A DNA stretch of 20,267 nucleotides from Clostridiales bacterium (lineage in GTDB: Bacteria > Bacillota > Clostridia > Oscillospirales > Oscillospiraceae): contig SFDT01000031.1 of assembly GCA_004558115.1 (NCBI GenBank), forward strand, positions 1-20,267, in the 5' to 3' direction. Positions 6,239 through 13,689 of this stretch are shown here, piece after piece. The translations under genes were made by a program, and so were the position numbers. The number at the start of each line of letters is the position of its first letter. Within the stretch, counting starts at the first letter, position 1. The notes below the pieces were generated by a model. The model did not search any database. It was not told where the DNA came from and saw only the letters and a program-made list of their open reading frames with translations.

Positions 6239-7453
6239 ATGAATGAACCCATCAAGTGGGCAATGAACCAAATGCCCGCCAGTGAGGACCGGCAGCTGTC
6301 CGTCATGTCCACGGAAAACGTGGCGAAAGCCAGTGCCTTCCACCGCAGCTTTCCCCAATATTCCATCACGCCCCTGGCCAAGCTGGACGGCATGGCCAGC
6401 CGCCTGGGAGTGGGCGGACTGTATGTGAAGGACGAATCCTACCGCTTTGGCCTGAACGCCTTCAAGGTGCTGGGCGGCTCCTTTGCCATGGGCCGTTACA
6501 TCGCCCAGCAGATGGGCCGGGACGTCAGAGAGATGACCTATGAGTATCTGACCAGCGCCGCCTTCCGCCAGGAGTTCGGCCAGGCCACCTTCTTCACCGC
6601 CACCGACGGCAACCACGGCCGTGGCGTGGCCTGGGCGGCCAACAAGCTGGGCCAGAAGGCTGTGGTCCATATGCCCAAGGGCAGCAGCAAGTCCCGCTTT
6701 GACAACATCGCCAAGGAGGGCGCCAAGGTCACCATCGAAGAGGTGAACTACGACGACTGCGTCCGCATGGCCGCCGCCGAGGCTGCGGAAACGGAGCACG
6801 GCGTGGTGGTCCAGGACACCGCCTGGGAGGGCTATGAGGAGATCCCCGCCTGGATCATGCAGGGCTACGGCACCATGGCCGCTGAAGCAGCCCAGCAGCT
6901 GCGCCAGGTCAGCGTCAACCGTCCCACGCATGTGTTCGTCCAGGCGGGCGTGGGCAGCCTGGCAGGCGCCGTGGTTGGATATTTTGCCAACCTGTTCCCC
7001 GAGTGCCCGCCCAAGTTCGTGGTGATGGAGGCCCGGGCGGCGGATTGCCTGTATCAGGGCGCTGTGGCCGCCGACGGCGCTCCCCGCATCGTCACCGGCG
7101 ACTTGCAGACCATCATGGCCGGCCTTGCCTGCGGTGAGCCCAACATCATCTCCTGGGATATCCTCCGCAACCATGTCTCGGCCTTCGTCTCCTGCCCCGA
7201 CTGGGTCAGTGCCCGGGGCATGCGGATGCTGGGCGCTCCGGTGAAGGGCGACCCCCGGGTCATCTCCGGCGAATCCGGTGCCGTGGGCATGGGCCTGCTG
7301 TCCTCCATTATGGAGGACGAGGCGTACAAGGACCTGCGGGAGCAGCTGGAGCTGGACAAGAACAGCCAGGTCCTCATGTTCTCCACCGAGGGCGACACAG
7401 ACCCCGATAAGTACATGAGCATCACCTGGGGCGGCGAGTACCCCTCTGTGTAA
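6239..7453 (+). CDS. dpaL: Diaminopropionate ammonia-lyase
   Basis: This is a PLP-dependent fold-type II lyase that converts 2,3-diaminopropionate (D or L form) to pyruvate and two ammonia in the cytosol; E. coli YgeX is the model. The protein has 404 residues, normal for the family. The PLP lysine is K76 in FGLNAFKVLGG, the phosphate-binding glycine loop is GVGSLAGA (~238-244), and the catalytic acidic motifs TATDGNHGRG (D123) and QDTAWEGYEE (D193) are present. AGGAGG lies nine bases before the ATG at 6239. It has its own promoter and a strong terminator, so it is a single-gene unit without the ygeW/ygeY-type partners seen in enterics. A role in using non-protein amino acids as nitrogen or energy source is inferred. 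Threonine dehydratase-like relatives are less likely because of the full DpaL motif set. Confidence 0.94.
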   Translation: MNEPIKWAMNQMPASEDRQLSVMSTENVAKASAFHRSFPQYSITPLAKLDGMASRLGVGGLYVKDESYRFGLNAFKVLGGSFAMGRYIAQQMGRDVREMTYEYLTSAAFRQEFGQATFFTATDGNHGRGVAWAANKLGQKAVVHMPKGSSKSRFDNIAKEGAKVTIEEVNYDDCVRMAAAEAAETEHGVVVQDTAWEGYEEIPAWIMQGYGTMAAEAAQQLRQVSVNRPTHVFVQAGVGSLAGAVVGYFANLFPECPPKFVVMEARAADCLYQGAVAADGAPRIVTGDLQTIMAGLACGEPNIISWDILRNHVSAFVSCPDWVSARGMRMLGAPVKGDPRVISGESGAVGMGLLSSIMEDEAYKDLREQLELDKNSQVLMFSTEGDTDPDKYMSITWGGEYPSV

Positions 7454-7455
7454 GC

Positions 7456-7497
7456 GAACAAACGGAGCAGCGGCAAAAGCCGCTGCTCCGTTTGTTC
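7456..7497. terminator. Bidirectional terminator between dpaL and trmD
   Basis: Perfect 19-base arms (7456-7474 and 7479-7497) surround an AAAA loop. The stem starts three bases after the dpaL stop and ends nine bases from the trmD stop. The outer part is AT-rich (GAACAAAC/GTTTGTTC), so each strand ends in a partly T-rich tail. Confidence 0.85.
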
Positions 7498-7506
7498 ATG
7501 TGGCTG

Positions 7507-8274
7507 TCAAGATTCTTTCAGTTCCTCCGCAAGCTCTGCCTTGGCCTCCGCCAGAATCCGGCGTTCCGCCTTGGTGGTCAGCTGGGATTCGTCGAATTTT
7601 TCGAACATGTCCGGCCGGCGGCGCATGGTGCGCTTGTAGCTCTCCTTCTTCCGCCAGGCGGCCACCTTGCCGTGGTCGCCGGAGAGAAGGATGTCCGGCA
7701 CGGCCCGGTCGTGCCATAGGTTGGGGCGGGAGTACTGGGGATACTCCAGAAGGCCGTTCCAGTGGGACTCCTCCTCAAAGCACTCCGCGTCCGGCAGCAC
7801 GCCGGGCACCATGCGGCACACGGCGTCCGCCACGGCCATGGCGGGGATCTCGCCGCCGGTGAGGACGAAGTCGCCCATGGAGATCTCCTCGTCCACGCAT
7901 TCGTCGATGAACCGCTGGTCGATGCCCTCGTAGTGGCCGCACACCAAAATCAGGTGGTCATAGCGTTCCTTCAGCTCCCGGGCCACGGCCTGGGTGAAGG
8001 TGCGGCCGCAGGGGGACATGAAAATGGTCCGGCCGGGGCCGTAGGTCTCCACGATATGGGCCCAGCAGCGGTACAGGGGGTCCGCCTGCATAACGGCGCC
8101 CCGGCCGCCGCCGTAGGGATAGTCGTCCACCTGCATCTGCTTGTTGGTGGTGTAGGTGCGGATCTGGTGGCTGCGGATGGTGATGTAGCCCCGCTCCTGG
8201 GCCCGGCCCAGGATGCTGACGTTCAGCATGGCATCCACGGAGTCGGGGAACAGTGTCATGATGTCAATGTTCAT
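7507..8274 (-). CDS. trmD: tRNA (guanine37-N1)-methyltransferase
   Basis: TrmD adds the N1-methyl group to G37 next to the anticodon of several tRNAs using S-adenosylmethionine and prevents +1 frameshifting. The 255-residue protein carries the trefoil-knot SPOUT motifs: PYGGGRGAVM at 53-62, VCGHYEGIDQR at 111-121 and MGDFVLTGGE at 133-142, followed by LLEYPQYSRP (175-184) and the C-terminal helical domain. The frame extends 24 residues upstream, but that part lies inside rimM. The ATG at 8274 begins the conserved MNIDIMTLFP, and GGGAGGGG lies just upstream. It overlaps the rimM stop by 11 bases, so translation is probably coupled. Confidence 0.97.
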   Translation of the reverse strand: MNIDIMTLFPDSVDAMLNVSILGRAQERGYITIRSHQIRTYTTNKQMQVDDYPYGGGRGAVMQADPLYRCWAHIVETYGPGRTIFMSPCGRTFTQAVARELKERYDHLILVCGHYEGIDQRFIDECVDEEISMGDFVLTGGEIPAMAVADAVCRMVPGVLPDAECFEEESHWNGLLEYPQYSRPNLWHDRAVPDILLSGDHGKVAAWRKKESYKRTMRRRPDMFEKFDESQLTTKAERRILAEAKAELAEELKES

Positions 8275-8770
8275 CGCTGGCCATCCCCTCCCATACCTGG
8301 ACCTCCATGCGGTCACGGTCCAGGTCCACGGACTTGATAAAAACATCCTTCACGGCGGGGATGAGGTATTCCCGCCGGCCTTTCACGGTGTAGACCTTGT
8401 GGGCGGGGTAATTCTCCACCGTCGTCAGCTTCCCAAGCTCCTCGCCGGTGGCGGCGTCGAAGACACCCATGCCCAACAGCTCATCGTCAAGGTACGCACC
8501 CTCCGGCAGGCGGGCGTCTGCCCGGCGGATATACAGGTCCTTGTCCTTATAGGTCAAAGCGGCGTTCATATCCTCCACGCCGGGAAACTTCATCAGCACC
8601 AGGCTCTTGTGAACGTGGTTGGCGGTGGGGGAGACAGGCTGACCGTTGATATAAAAGGTTTTGAAGCGGGTGAGAAAGGCCGGGTCACCGTCCCGGGGCT
8701 GGACCCGGACCTCGCCCCGGATGCCGTGGGCGTTGACGATGCGGCCGACTTTGATGGTTTCCAGTTTCAT
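8264..8770 (-). CDS. rimM: Ribosome maturation factor RimM
   Basis: RimM binds ribosomal protein S19 and helps mature the head of the 30S subunit. The 168-residue protein starts IKVGRIVNAHGIRGEVRV, the hallmark of the N-terminal beta-barrel, and ends with a PRC-barrel domain containing KVYTVKGRREYLIPAV and a D-rich tail. The start at 8770 was chosen over an in-frame Met 24 residues upstream because AAAGGAG lies eight bases before it and homology begins at MKLETIKVGR. It is the first gene of a rimM-trmD pair with its own promoter (8802-8830), separated from khpA by a terminator, although in many Firmicutes it is co-transcribed with rpsP-khpA. Confidence 0.96.
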   Translation of the reverse strand: MKLETIKVGRIVNAHGIRGEVRVQPRDGDPAFLTRFKTFYINGQPVSPTANHVHKSLVLMKFPGVEDMNAALTYKDKDLYIRRADARLPEGAYLDDELLGMGVFDAATGEELGKLTTVENYPAHKVYTVKGRREYLIPAVKDVFIKSVDLDRDRMEVQVWEGMASDEH

Positions 8771-8801
8771 GGAGAAAGCTCCTTTGTGTGGATTCGCAAA
8801 C

Positions 8802-8830
8802 AGTATACCCTGTTTTCGGGAAAAGGGCAA
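8802..8830 (-). promoter_or_regulatory. rimM-trmD promoter
   Basis: On the minus strand TTGCCC (8825-8830), a 17-base spacer and TATACT (8802-8807) lie 32 bases upstream of the rimM start, just after the terminator of the khpA transcript. Confidence 0.6.
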
Positions 8831-8840
8831 GAGGGGCGGC

Positions 8841-8874
8841 AAAAGGAGCGAGGAGTCCTGCGACTCCTCGCTCC
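8841..8874 (-). terminator. Terminator between khpA and rimM
   Basis: Perfect 13-base arms (8845-8857 and 8862-8874) enclose a 4-base loop and are followed on the minus strand by TTTT. It lies 20 bases past the khpA stop and ends the ylxM-ffh-rpsP-khpA transcript, at least in part. Confidence 0.75.
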
Positions 8875-8894
8875 TTGACTTCCGGGGGAAGTGT

Positions 8895-9125
8895 TCAGTC
8901 TACAATATCCACGGAAACCTTGACGCCGGTACGCTGGGCATAGGAGCGGATAACGGTCCGGATCTCCTTGGCGATGCGGCCCTGGCGGCCGATGACCTTG
9001 CCCATGTCGTCGGGGGCGACACGCAGCTCCAACGTCAGTTCCTGATCGCCCTGGATCTCCGTGACGGAGACGGCATCGGGATCATCCACAAGGTTTCTGG
9101 CGATGTAGAGCAGCAAGTCCTTCAT
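8895..9125 (-). CDS. khpA: KH-domain RNA-binding protein KhpA
   Basis: KhpA is a small single-KH RNA-binding protein that pairs with KhpB (EloR/Jag) in Firmicutes and influences cell elongation and division through RNA binding. The 76-residue sequence is complete and has the KH core with the GxxG loop in VIGRQGRIAKEIR (G46-R-Q-G49). It follows rpsP by 15 bases, the usual neighbourhood (formerly ylqC). Its Shine-Dalgarno GGAGGG lies in a small hairpin whose left arm overlaps the rpsP stop, which suggests translational coupling. Confidence 0.93.
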   Translation of the reverse strand: MKDLLLYIARNLVDDPDAVSVTEIQGDQELTLELRVAPDDMGKVIGRQGRIAKEIRTVIRSYAQRTGVKVSVDIVD

Positions 9126-9142
9126 GATCCGCCCTCCGGATC
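9126..9142 (-). promoter_or_regulatory. Hairpin holding the khpA ribosome-binding site
   Basis: In the mRNA GAUCCG and CGGAUC pair around GAGGG, placing the Shine-Dalgarno sequence in or next to the loop, immediately before the khpA AUG. The 5' arm overlaps the rpsP stop codon (9141-9143), so ribosomes finishing rpsP would melt it. Confidence 0.45.
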
Positions 9143-9380
9143 AGAGGACTTCCACTTTTTTCAGCAGAGCTCTGACAGTGTCGGTGGGCTGGGCGCCGGA
9201 CTTGATCCAAGCCTGAGCGCGCTCGGTGTCGATCTTGATCTCGGCGGGAGCCACGCAGGGATTGTAAGTGCCGATCTCCTCAATGAAGCGGCCGTCGCGG
9301 GGGAAGCGGGAGTCGGCCACCACAACGCGGTAGAAAGGAGCCTTCTTGGCGCCCATGCGGCGCAGTCTGATCTTAACCAT
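9141..9380 (-). CDS. rpsP: Small-subunit ribosomal protein bS16
   Basis: bS16 binds 16S rRNA in the 5' domain and stabilises 30S assembly. The 79-residue protein starts MVKIRLRRMGAKKAPFYRVV and contains DSRFPRDGRFIEEIGTYNP, both diagnostic. I placed the start at 9380, since the homology begins there and GGAGG lies nine bases upstream; the in-frame Met five codons earlier would overlap the ribosome site. It sits between ffh and khpA, as in Bacillus. The 79-base gap from ffh contains a weak promoter-like pair (TTGGAT, 16 bases, TATAGA), so additional transcription for this abundant protein is possible. Confidence 0.98.
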   Translation of the reverse strand: MVKIRLRRMGAKKAPFYRVVVADSRFPRDGRFIEEIGTYNPCVAPAEIKIDTERAQAWIKSGAQPTDTVRALLKKVEVL

Positions 9381-9459
9381 GATTTGTACCTCCAAAAAAT
9401 TTTAAAGTTGATCGTATATCTATAAATGCTGTGCACTTATATCCAAAAAAGTTTTGCGT

Positions 9460-10824
9460 TTACTTGAAACGCTTCTTGCGGCCGAAGCCGTGCATCCGGC
9501 CGCCCATGCCGCCCTTCATGGCGGGACCGCGGCCCTTGGCCATTTGCCGGGTCAGCTGCTGCATCATGTCGAACTGCTTCAAAAGGCGGTTCACATCCAC
9601 CACTTCCAAGCCGCAGCCGGCGGCGATGCGGCGCTTGCGGCTGGCATTGAGGATCTGGGGATTTTCCCGCTCCAGCGGCGTCATGGAGAGGATAATGGCC
9701 TCCGTGTGGGCCATGGCCTTTTCGTCGATGGTGGCGCCCTGCAATTGCCGGCCCATGTTGCCGGGCAGCATACCGGCCAGCTGGCTCAAATCGCCCATGT
9801 TGCGGATCTGCTGGAGCTGTTCGTAATAATCCTGGAGGGTGAAGCGGTTTTTCCGCAGCTTTTCCTCCAGCTTGGCCGCCTGCTTTTCATCGTAGGTGGC
9901 CTGGGCCTTTTCGATGAAGGACAGCATGTCGCCCATGCCCAGAATGCGGGAGGCCATCCGGTCGGGATGGAAGGGCTCGATCATGTCCAGCTTTTCGCCG
10001 GTGCCCACGAACTTGATGGGCTTGCCGGTGGCGGCCCGGATGGAGAGGGCAGCGCCGCCGCGGGCGTCACCGTCCAGCTTCGTGAGGATGACGCCGTCGA
10101 TGCCCAGCGCCTCGTCAAAGGCGGAGGCGGCGTTGACGGCGTCCTGGCCGGTCATGGCGTCCACCACCAGCAAAATCTCATTGGGGTGTACGGTGGCCTT
10201 CATGCGCTTGAGCTCGTCCATCAGCGTCTCATCCACATGGAGGCGGCCGGCGGTATCCAGAAACACCATGTCACTGCCGTGGTCTTTGGCATGGCGGATG
10301 GCGCTGGCGGCGATGTCCACGGGATCGCCCTGGCCCTGCTCGAATACCGGTAGGTCCAGCTGTCCGCCGACGACCTTCAGCTGCTCGATGGCGGCGGGAC
10401 GGTACACGTCGCAGGCGGTCAGCAGGGGGCGCTTGCCATACTGGCGGCGCATGAGCCCTGCCAGCTTGGCAGTGGTGGTGGTCTTGCCGGCGCCCTGGAG
10501 ACCCACCATCATGACAACAGTGGGGCCGTTGTTGGCCATGGTCAGCTTGCTGCCGGCGCCGCCCATGAGGTTGGTCAGCTCTTCATTGACGATCTTGATG
10601 ACCTGCTGGGCGGGGGTCAGGCTGTCCAGCACGTCGGAGCCGATGGCCCGTTCCGTGACGGTAGCCACGAAATCCTTGACCACCTTGTAGCCCACGTCGG
10701 CCTCCAGCAGCGCCAGGCGGACTTCCCGCATGGCCTCCCGGACGTCGTTTTCCGTCAGGCGGCCCTTGCCCCGGAGCTTTTTGAACGTCGCATTCAGTTT
10801 TTCGGTCAATCCTTCAAATGCCAT
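9460..10824 (-). CDS. ffh: Signal recognition particle GTPase
   Basis: Ffh (SRP54) binds 4.5S/6S RNA and hydrophobic signal sequences on nascent chains and delivers ribosomes to FtsY at the membrane. The 454-residue protein has the N domain (1-~95), G1 P-loop GLQGAGKT (108-115), CDVYRPAA (138-145), G3 DTAGR (190-194), G4 TKLDGDARGG (248-257) and, from about residue 300, the methionine-rich M domain ending in a basic GFGRKKRFK tail. The length is normal. It starts three bases after the ylxM stop with AAGGA just upstream, so the two are co-translated. ylxM-ffh-rpsP-khpA would be one transcript from the promoter at 11240-11268. Confidence 0.98.
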   Translation of the reverse strand: MAFEGLTEKLNATFKKLRGKGRLTENDVREAMREVRLALLEADVGYKVVKDFVATVTERAIGSDVLDSLTPAQQVIKIVNEELTNLMGGAGSKLTMANNGPTVVMMVGLQGAGKTTTTAKLAGLMRRQYGKRPLLTACDVYRPAAIEQLKVVGGQLDLPVFEQGQGDPVDIAASAIRHAKDHGSDMVFLDTAGRLHVDETLMDELKRMKATVHPNEILLVVDAMTGQDAVNAASAFDEALGIDGVILTKLDGDARGGAALSIRAATGKPIKFVGTGEKLDMIEPFHPDRMASRILGMGDMLSFIEKAQATYDEKQAAKLEEKLRKNRFTLQDYYEQLQQIRNMGDLSQLAGMLPGNMGRQLQGATIDEKAMAHTEAIILSMTPLERENPQILNASRKRRIAAGCGLEVVDVNRLLKQFDMMQQLTRQMAKGRGPAMKGGMGGRMHGFGRKKRFK

Positions 10825-10827
10825 AGC

Positions 10828-11193
10828 TTATTCCTTCAGCGCGGCGGCTTCTTCGTGGATGCGCTCCGCCAGCTCCGTGAGCCGCTGGTCCTCGTACTGG
10901 CGGTAGTTGATGGTCTTGATCTCGGCGGCGGCGGACTGGATGGCCTCCAGGTGGCTCCGCATGGCTTCGAAGCGCCGGATGAGGCCGGTCTTGTCCTCTA
11001 CCTCCTGCATGATGCCCTCCGCCCGGACGATAACGTCCCGGACGCCCTGCCGGGAGATGCCCGCGTTTTCCGCGATCTCCGCCAGGGACAGGTCCTCATT
11101 ATAATAGAGGTCAAAGAACTCCTTTTGCCGGTCCGTCAGGAGTTCCCCGTAAAAATCGTACAGCATGGTCATGCGATAAGTCTGATTTTTCAT
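10828..11193 (-). CDS. ylxM: YlxM/p13-like DNA-binding protein of the SRP operon
   Basis: This 121-residue protein belongs to the UPF0122 (YlxM) family, found upstream of ffh in most Firmicutes. Residues ~15-65 form a sigma-70 region 4-like helix-turn-helix: LTDRQKEFFDLYYNEDLSLAEIA and NAGISRQGVRDVI are characteristic. The C-terminal half is charged and probably coiled coil. Studies in streptococci link YlxM to SRP function; whether it also binds DNA is not settled. I chose ATG 11193 because GGGAG precedes it; an in-frame ATG 25 codons upstream would place the promoter inside the gene. A perfect inverted repeat (11209-11230) lies between its promoter and ribosome site. Confidence 0.93.
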   Translation of the reverse strand: MKNQTYRMTMLYDFYGELLTDRQKEFFDLYYNEDLSLAEIAENAGISRQGVRDVIVRAEGIMQEVEDKTGLIRRFEAMRSHLEAIQSAAAEIKTINYRQYEDQRLTELAERIHEEAAALKE

Positions 11194-11208
11194 ACCGAAC
11201 TCCCTTTC

Positions 11209-11230
11209 TGTAAAGTTATTCGCCTTTACA
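11209..11230. repeat. Inverted repeat TGTAAAG-N8-CTTTACA in the ylxM leader
   Basis: Perfect 7-base arms (11209-11215 and 11224-11230) with an 8-base centre start just after the expected transcription start of the SRP operon. The symmetry and position fit an operator for a dimeric regulator; an RNA hairpin is the alternative. Confidence 0.5.
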
Positions 11231-11239
11231 ACACGAAAT

Positions 11240-11268
11240 AGTTTACAGGAATTTGGTGAAAAAGTCAA
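11240..11268 (-). promoter_or_regulatory. Promoter of the ylxM-ffh-rpsP-khpA operon
   Basis: On the minus strand TTGACT (11263-11268), a 17-base spacer and TAAACT (11240-11245) form a strong sigma-A-type promoter 46 bases upstream of the ylxM start. Confidence 0.75.
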
Positions 11269-11354
11269 GGGAAATTTGCAAAGAAATCCGGGAAAATATG
11301 AGGCCTGCGGCGGCTTTTCTGAAAAGAGTTCTCCGCGTTCGGCACAGGTGGGGC

Positions 11355-11383
11355 TTGCGCGGAGGGCGGGGAGAGGATATACT
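11355..11383 (+). promoter_or_regulatory. Promoter candidate of the DUF819-dipeptidase operon
   Basis: TTGCGC (11355-11360), a 17-base spacer and TATACT (11378-11383) precede the DUF819 gene by 40 bases. The -10 box is good and the -35 box weak. Confidence 0.4.
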
Positions 11384-11423
11384 TGAAAAAACTGTGTGTT
11401 TGACAGGAAGGAAGAAGAATAGT

Positions 11424-12665
11424 ATGATGACGAACCTGTTTCAAAACTGGCTGGGCCGCCCCACGCTCATCGCGGCGGAGGACACCTGGTCCCTTCTGGC
11501 GCTTTTGCTGGTGTCTGTGGCTCTGGCCATCTGGCTGGAGCAGAAATACACCTGGGCCTCCAAGATCTCCGGCGCTATCATCGCCCTGTGCATCGCGCTG
11601 CTGGCCTCCAACCTCTCCATCATTCCCACCAGCTGCGTGCTGTATGACGACATCGTCTGGGGCTACGCGGTGCCTCTGGGCATCCCGCTGCTGCTGCTCC
11701 AGTGCAACATGAAGAAGATCTGGCGGGAGACGGGCCGGATGATGGTCATTTTCCTCATCGGCGCCGCCGGAACGGTGGTAGGCGCCTTTTTGGCCTATGG
11801 GCTGCTGCATGCCTACATCCCCGGCCTGGAGGACGTGGCGGCCATGATGACCGGGTCCTATATCGGCGGCGGCGTCAACTTCGCGGCCCTGGCCAAGGAG
11901 TTCGATGTGGGTGAGATCAAGGCGGCGGCCACCGTGGCGGACAATCTGCTCATGGCCCTGTATTTCTTTGGCCTTATCTTCATTGCTGGCATGAAGTTTT
12001 TCCGCAGCCGCTACTCCCATCCCCACATTGACGCCGTGGCCCAAAGCGGCGATGTGGACGGTGCCCGGACCCAGGCGGCGGCTTATTGGAGCCGCAAGGA
12101 CATCTCCCTGAAAGACATCGCCATGAATTTTGCCTATGCTGTGGCGGTGGTGTACATCGCAAAGCTCATCTCCGGCTTTGTGGATGGCCTCATCCCGGAT
12201 ACCGGCGTGGTGCTGCATATGCTGAACACCTTCTTCGGCAGTGAGTACGTGTGGATCACCACGGTGTCCATGGCCTGTGCCACCTGGGGAGAAAAGCAGG
12301 TGGCGAAGCTGTCCGGCTCCCAGGAGATCGGCACGTACCTCATTTACCTGTTCCTGTTCGTCATCGGTGTGCCGGCCTCCATTGTGGAGATCCTGCAAAA
12401 GACGCCGCTGCTGCTGGCCTTCACCGGCATCATGGTCATTGTGAATATGGTGTTCTGCTTTGTAGGCGGCAAGCTGCTGCACTTCGATTTGGAGGATATC
12501 ATCCTGGCCTCCAATGCCAACATCGGCGGCCCCACCACCGCCGCCGGCATGGCCATCTCCCAGGGCTGGAGCGCCCTGGTGGGACCTGTTATGCTGGTGG
12601 GAACGTTCGGTTATGTCATCGGCACCTACCTGGGCATTCTGGTAGGCGGCATTTTAGGCGCGTAA
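11424..12665 (+). CDS. DUF819 family (YjcL-like) integral membrane protein
   Basis: The 413-residue protein is almost all membrane, with roughly ten or eleven helices. Two glycine motifs recur in its two halves, TGSYIGGGVNFAAL at ~143-156 and SNANIGGPTTAAGM at ~363-376, which suggests an inverted-repeat transporter fold with substrate or ion sites at the two crossover points; this is inference. The family (PF05684) has no firmly known substrate that I can cite. The frame is open further upstream, but GGAAGGAAGAAG lies just before the ATG pair at 11424/11427 and the membrane sequence begins there. A dipeptidase gene follows 19 bases after its stop, so uptake or release of dipeptides or their amino acids is a fair guess. 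Confidence 0.87.
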   Translation: MMTNLFQNWLGRPTLIAAEDTWSLLALLLVSVALAIWLEQKYTWASKISGAIIALCIALLASNLSIIPTSCVLYDDIVWGYAVPLGIPLLLLQCNMKKIWRETGRMMVIFLIGAAGTVVGAFLAYGLLHAYIPGLEDVAAMMTGSYIGGGVNFAALAKEFDVGEIKAAATVADNLLMALYFFGLIFIAGMKFFRSRYSHPHIDAVAQSGDVDGARTQAAAYWSRKDISLKDIAMNFAYAVAVVYIAKLISGFVDGLIPDTGVVLHMLNTFFGSEYVWITTVSMACATWGEKQVAKLSGSQEIGTYLIYLFLFVIGVPASIVEILQKTPLLLAFTGIMVIVNMVFCFVGGKLLHFDLEDIILASNANIGGPTTAAGMAISQGWSALVGPVMLVGTFGYVIGTYLGILVGGILGA

Positions 12666-12684
12666 ACGGGAAAGGAAGCGTTTC

Positions 12685-13650
12685 ATGATCTTTGACGGCC
12701 ATTCGGACCTGCTGTACGATGTGACCCGCCGGAGGCTGGCGGGGGAGAAGCATGTGCTGGAGCGGCACCATCTGCGGAATCTGGAAGCCGGCGGCGTGGA
12801 GGGCCTGGCGCTGGCCCTGTGGGTCAGCGCGGGACAGGGGCAGACCTTCTGGAAGGATGTGCCGGAGGCCGTGGGGGACCGGGAGCGGACGGACATTATG
12901 CTGCTTTGTATGAAAGCGGAGCTGGCGGAGTGTCCCTGGCTGGCCCTGGTCCGCACGCCGACGGAGGCGGAAGCCGCCCGGGCGGCGGGGAAGAAATACG
13001 CCTTTCTGGCCGTGGAGGGCATGGCCGCCATCGGCGGGGACCTGAGCGGCGTCGACTGCTACGCGGACCTGGGCGCAAGGCTGGGAATGCTCACCTGGAA
13101 CGAGGAGAACCAACTGGCCACCGGGGCCGGCGGCGACCCGTATTCCGGTCTGACAGAGCTGGGACGGCAGGCGGTCCGGCGGATGGAGGCGCGGGGAATG
13201 GTGGTGGATGTGTCCCACCTGAACGATGGCGGCTTCCGGGATGTAGTGAAACTGGTGGAAAAGCCTGTTATCGCCTCCCACTCCAATTGCAGAGCACTGT
13301 GTGATGTGCGCCGGAACCTGACGGACGACCAGCTGCGGGCCATCCGGGATACCGGCGGCGTGGTGGGACTGAATGTCCACCATGCCTTTGTCCACGCCGA
13401 CCCGGCAAAGCAGACAGCGCAGATGCTGGCCCGCCATGCTGCCCACATGGCGGAGGTCATGGGCGTGGAGCATGTGGCCTGCGGCTTCGACTTCTGCGAG
13501 TATTTCGGTCCCGGCAACGAGGGGGCCGAGGGTCTGGAGAACTGCTCCCAGACGGGCAATTTGTTTTACTGGCTGGAAAAGCTGGGCATGAATGCGCGGG
13601 AGCGGGACATGATCGCAAAAGAGAACTTCCTGCGGGTGCTGGCGCTGTAA
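12685..13650 (+). CDS. Membrane dipeptidase (M19 family)
   Basis: This zinc metallopeptidase of the renal-dipeptidase family cleaves dipeptides, often those with a D-residue or dehydro residue at the C-terminal position. The 321-residue protein starts IFDGHSDLLYD with zinc ligands H6 and D8, then E111 (AVEGM), H178 (DVSHLND) and H199 (ASHSNCRAL), and D269 in CGFDFCEYFG; the full metal set is present. No signal peptide is visible, so it is cytosolic despite the family name. The ATG at 12685 is preceded by GGAAAGGAAG. It forms a likely operon with the DUF819 gene upstream and ends at a strong terminator. The pairing suggests that the transporter imports what the enzyme cuts, or exports its products. 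Confidence 0.93.
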   Translation: MIFDGHSDLLYDVTRRRLAGEKHVLERHHLRNLEAGGVEGLALALWVSAGQGQTFWKDVPEAVGDRERTDIMLLCMKAELAECPWLALVRTPTEAEAARAAGKKYAFLAVEGMAAIGGDLSGVDCYADLGARLGMLTWNEENQLATGAGGDPYSGLTELGRQAVRRMEARGMVVDVSHLNDGGFRDVVKLVEKPVIASHSNCRALCDVRRNLTDDQLRAIRDTGGVVGLNVHHAFVHADPAKQTAQMLARHAAHMAEVMGVEHVACGFDFCEYFGPGNEGAEGLENCSQTGNLFYWLEKLGMNARERDMIAKENFLRVLAL

Positions 13651-13688
13651 AAAAACACGGACGGAACGCAAGTTCCGTCCGTGTTTTT
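13651..13688. terminator. Bidirectional terminator between dipeptidase and MATE genes
   Basis: Perfect 17-base arms (13651-13667 and 13672-13688) enclose a GCAA loop. Both strands end in a run of T (AAAAA at the left, TTTTT at the right), so it serves both convergent genes. Confidence 0.9.
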
Positions 13689-13689
13689 A

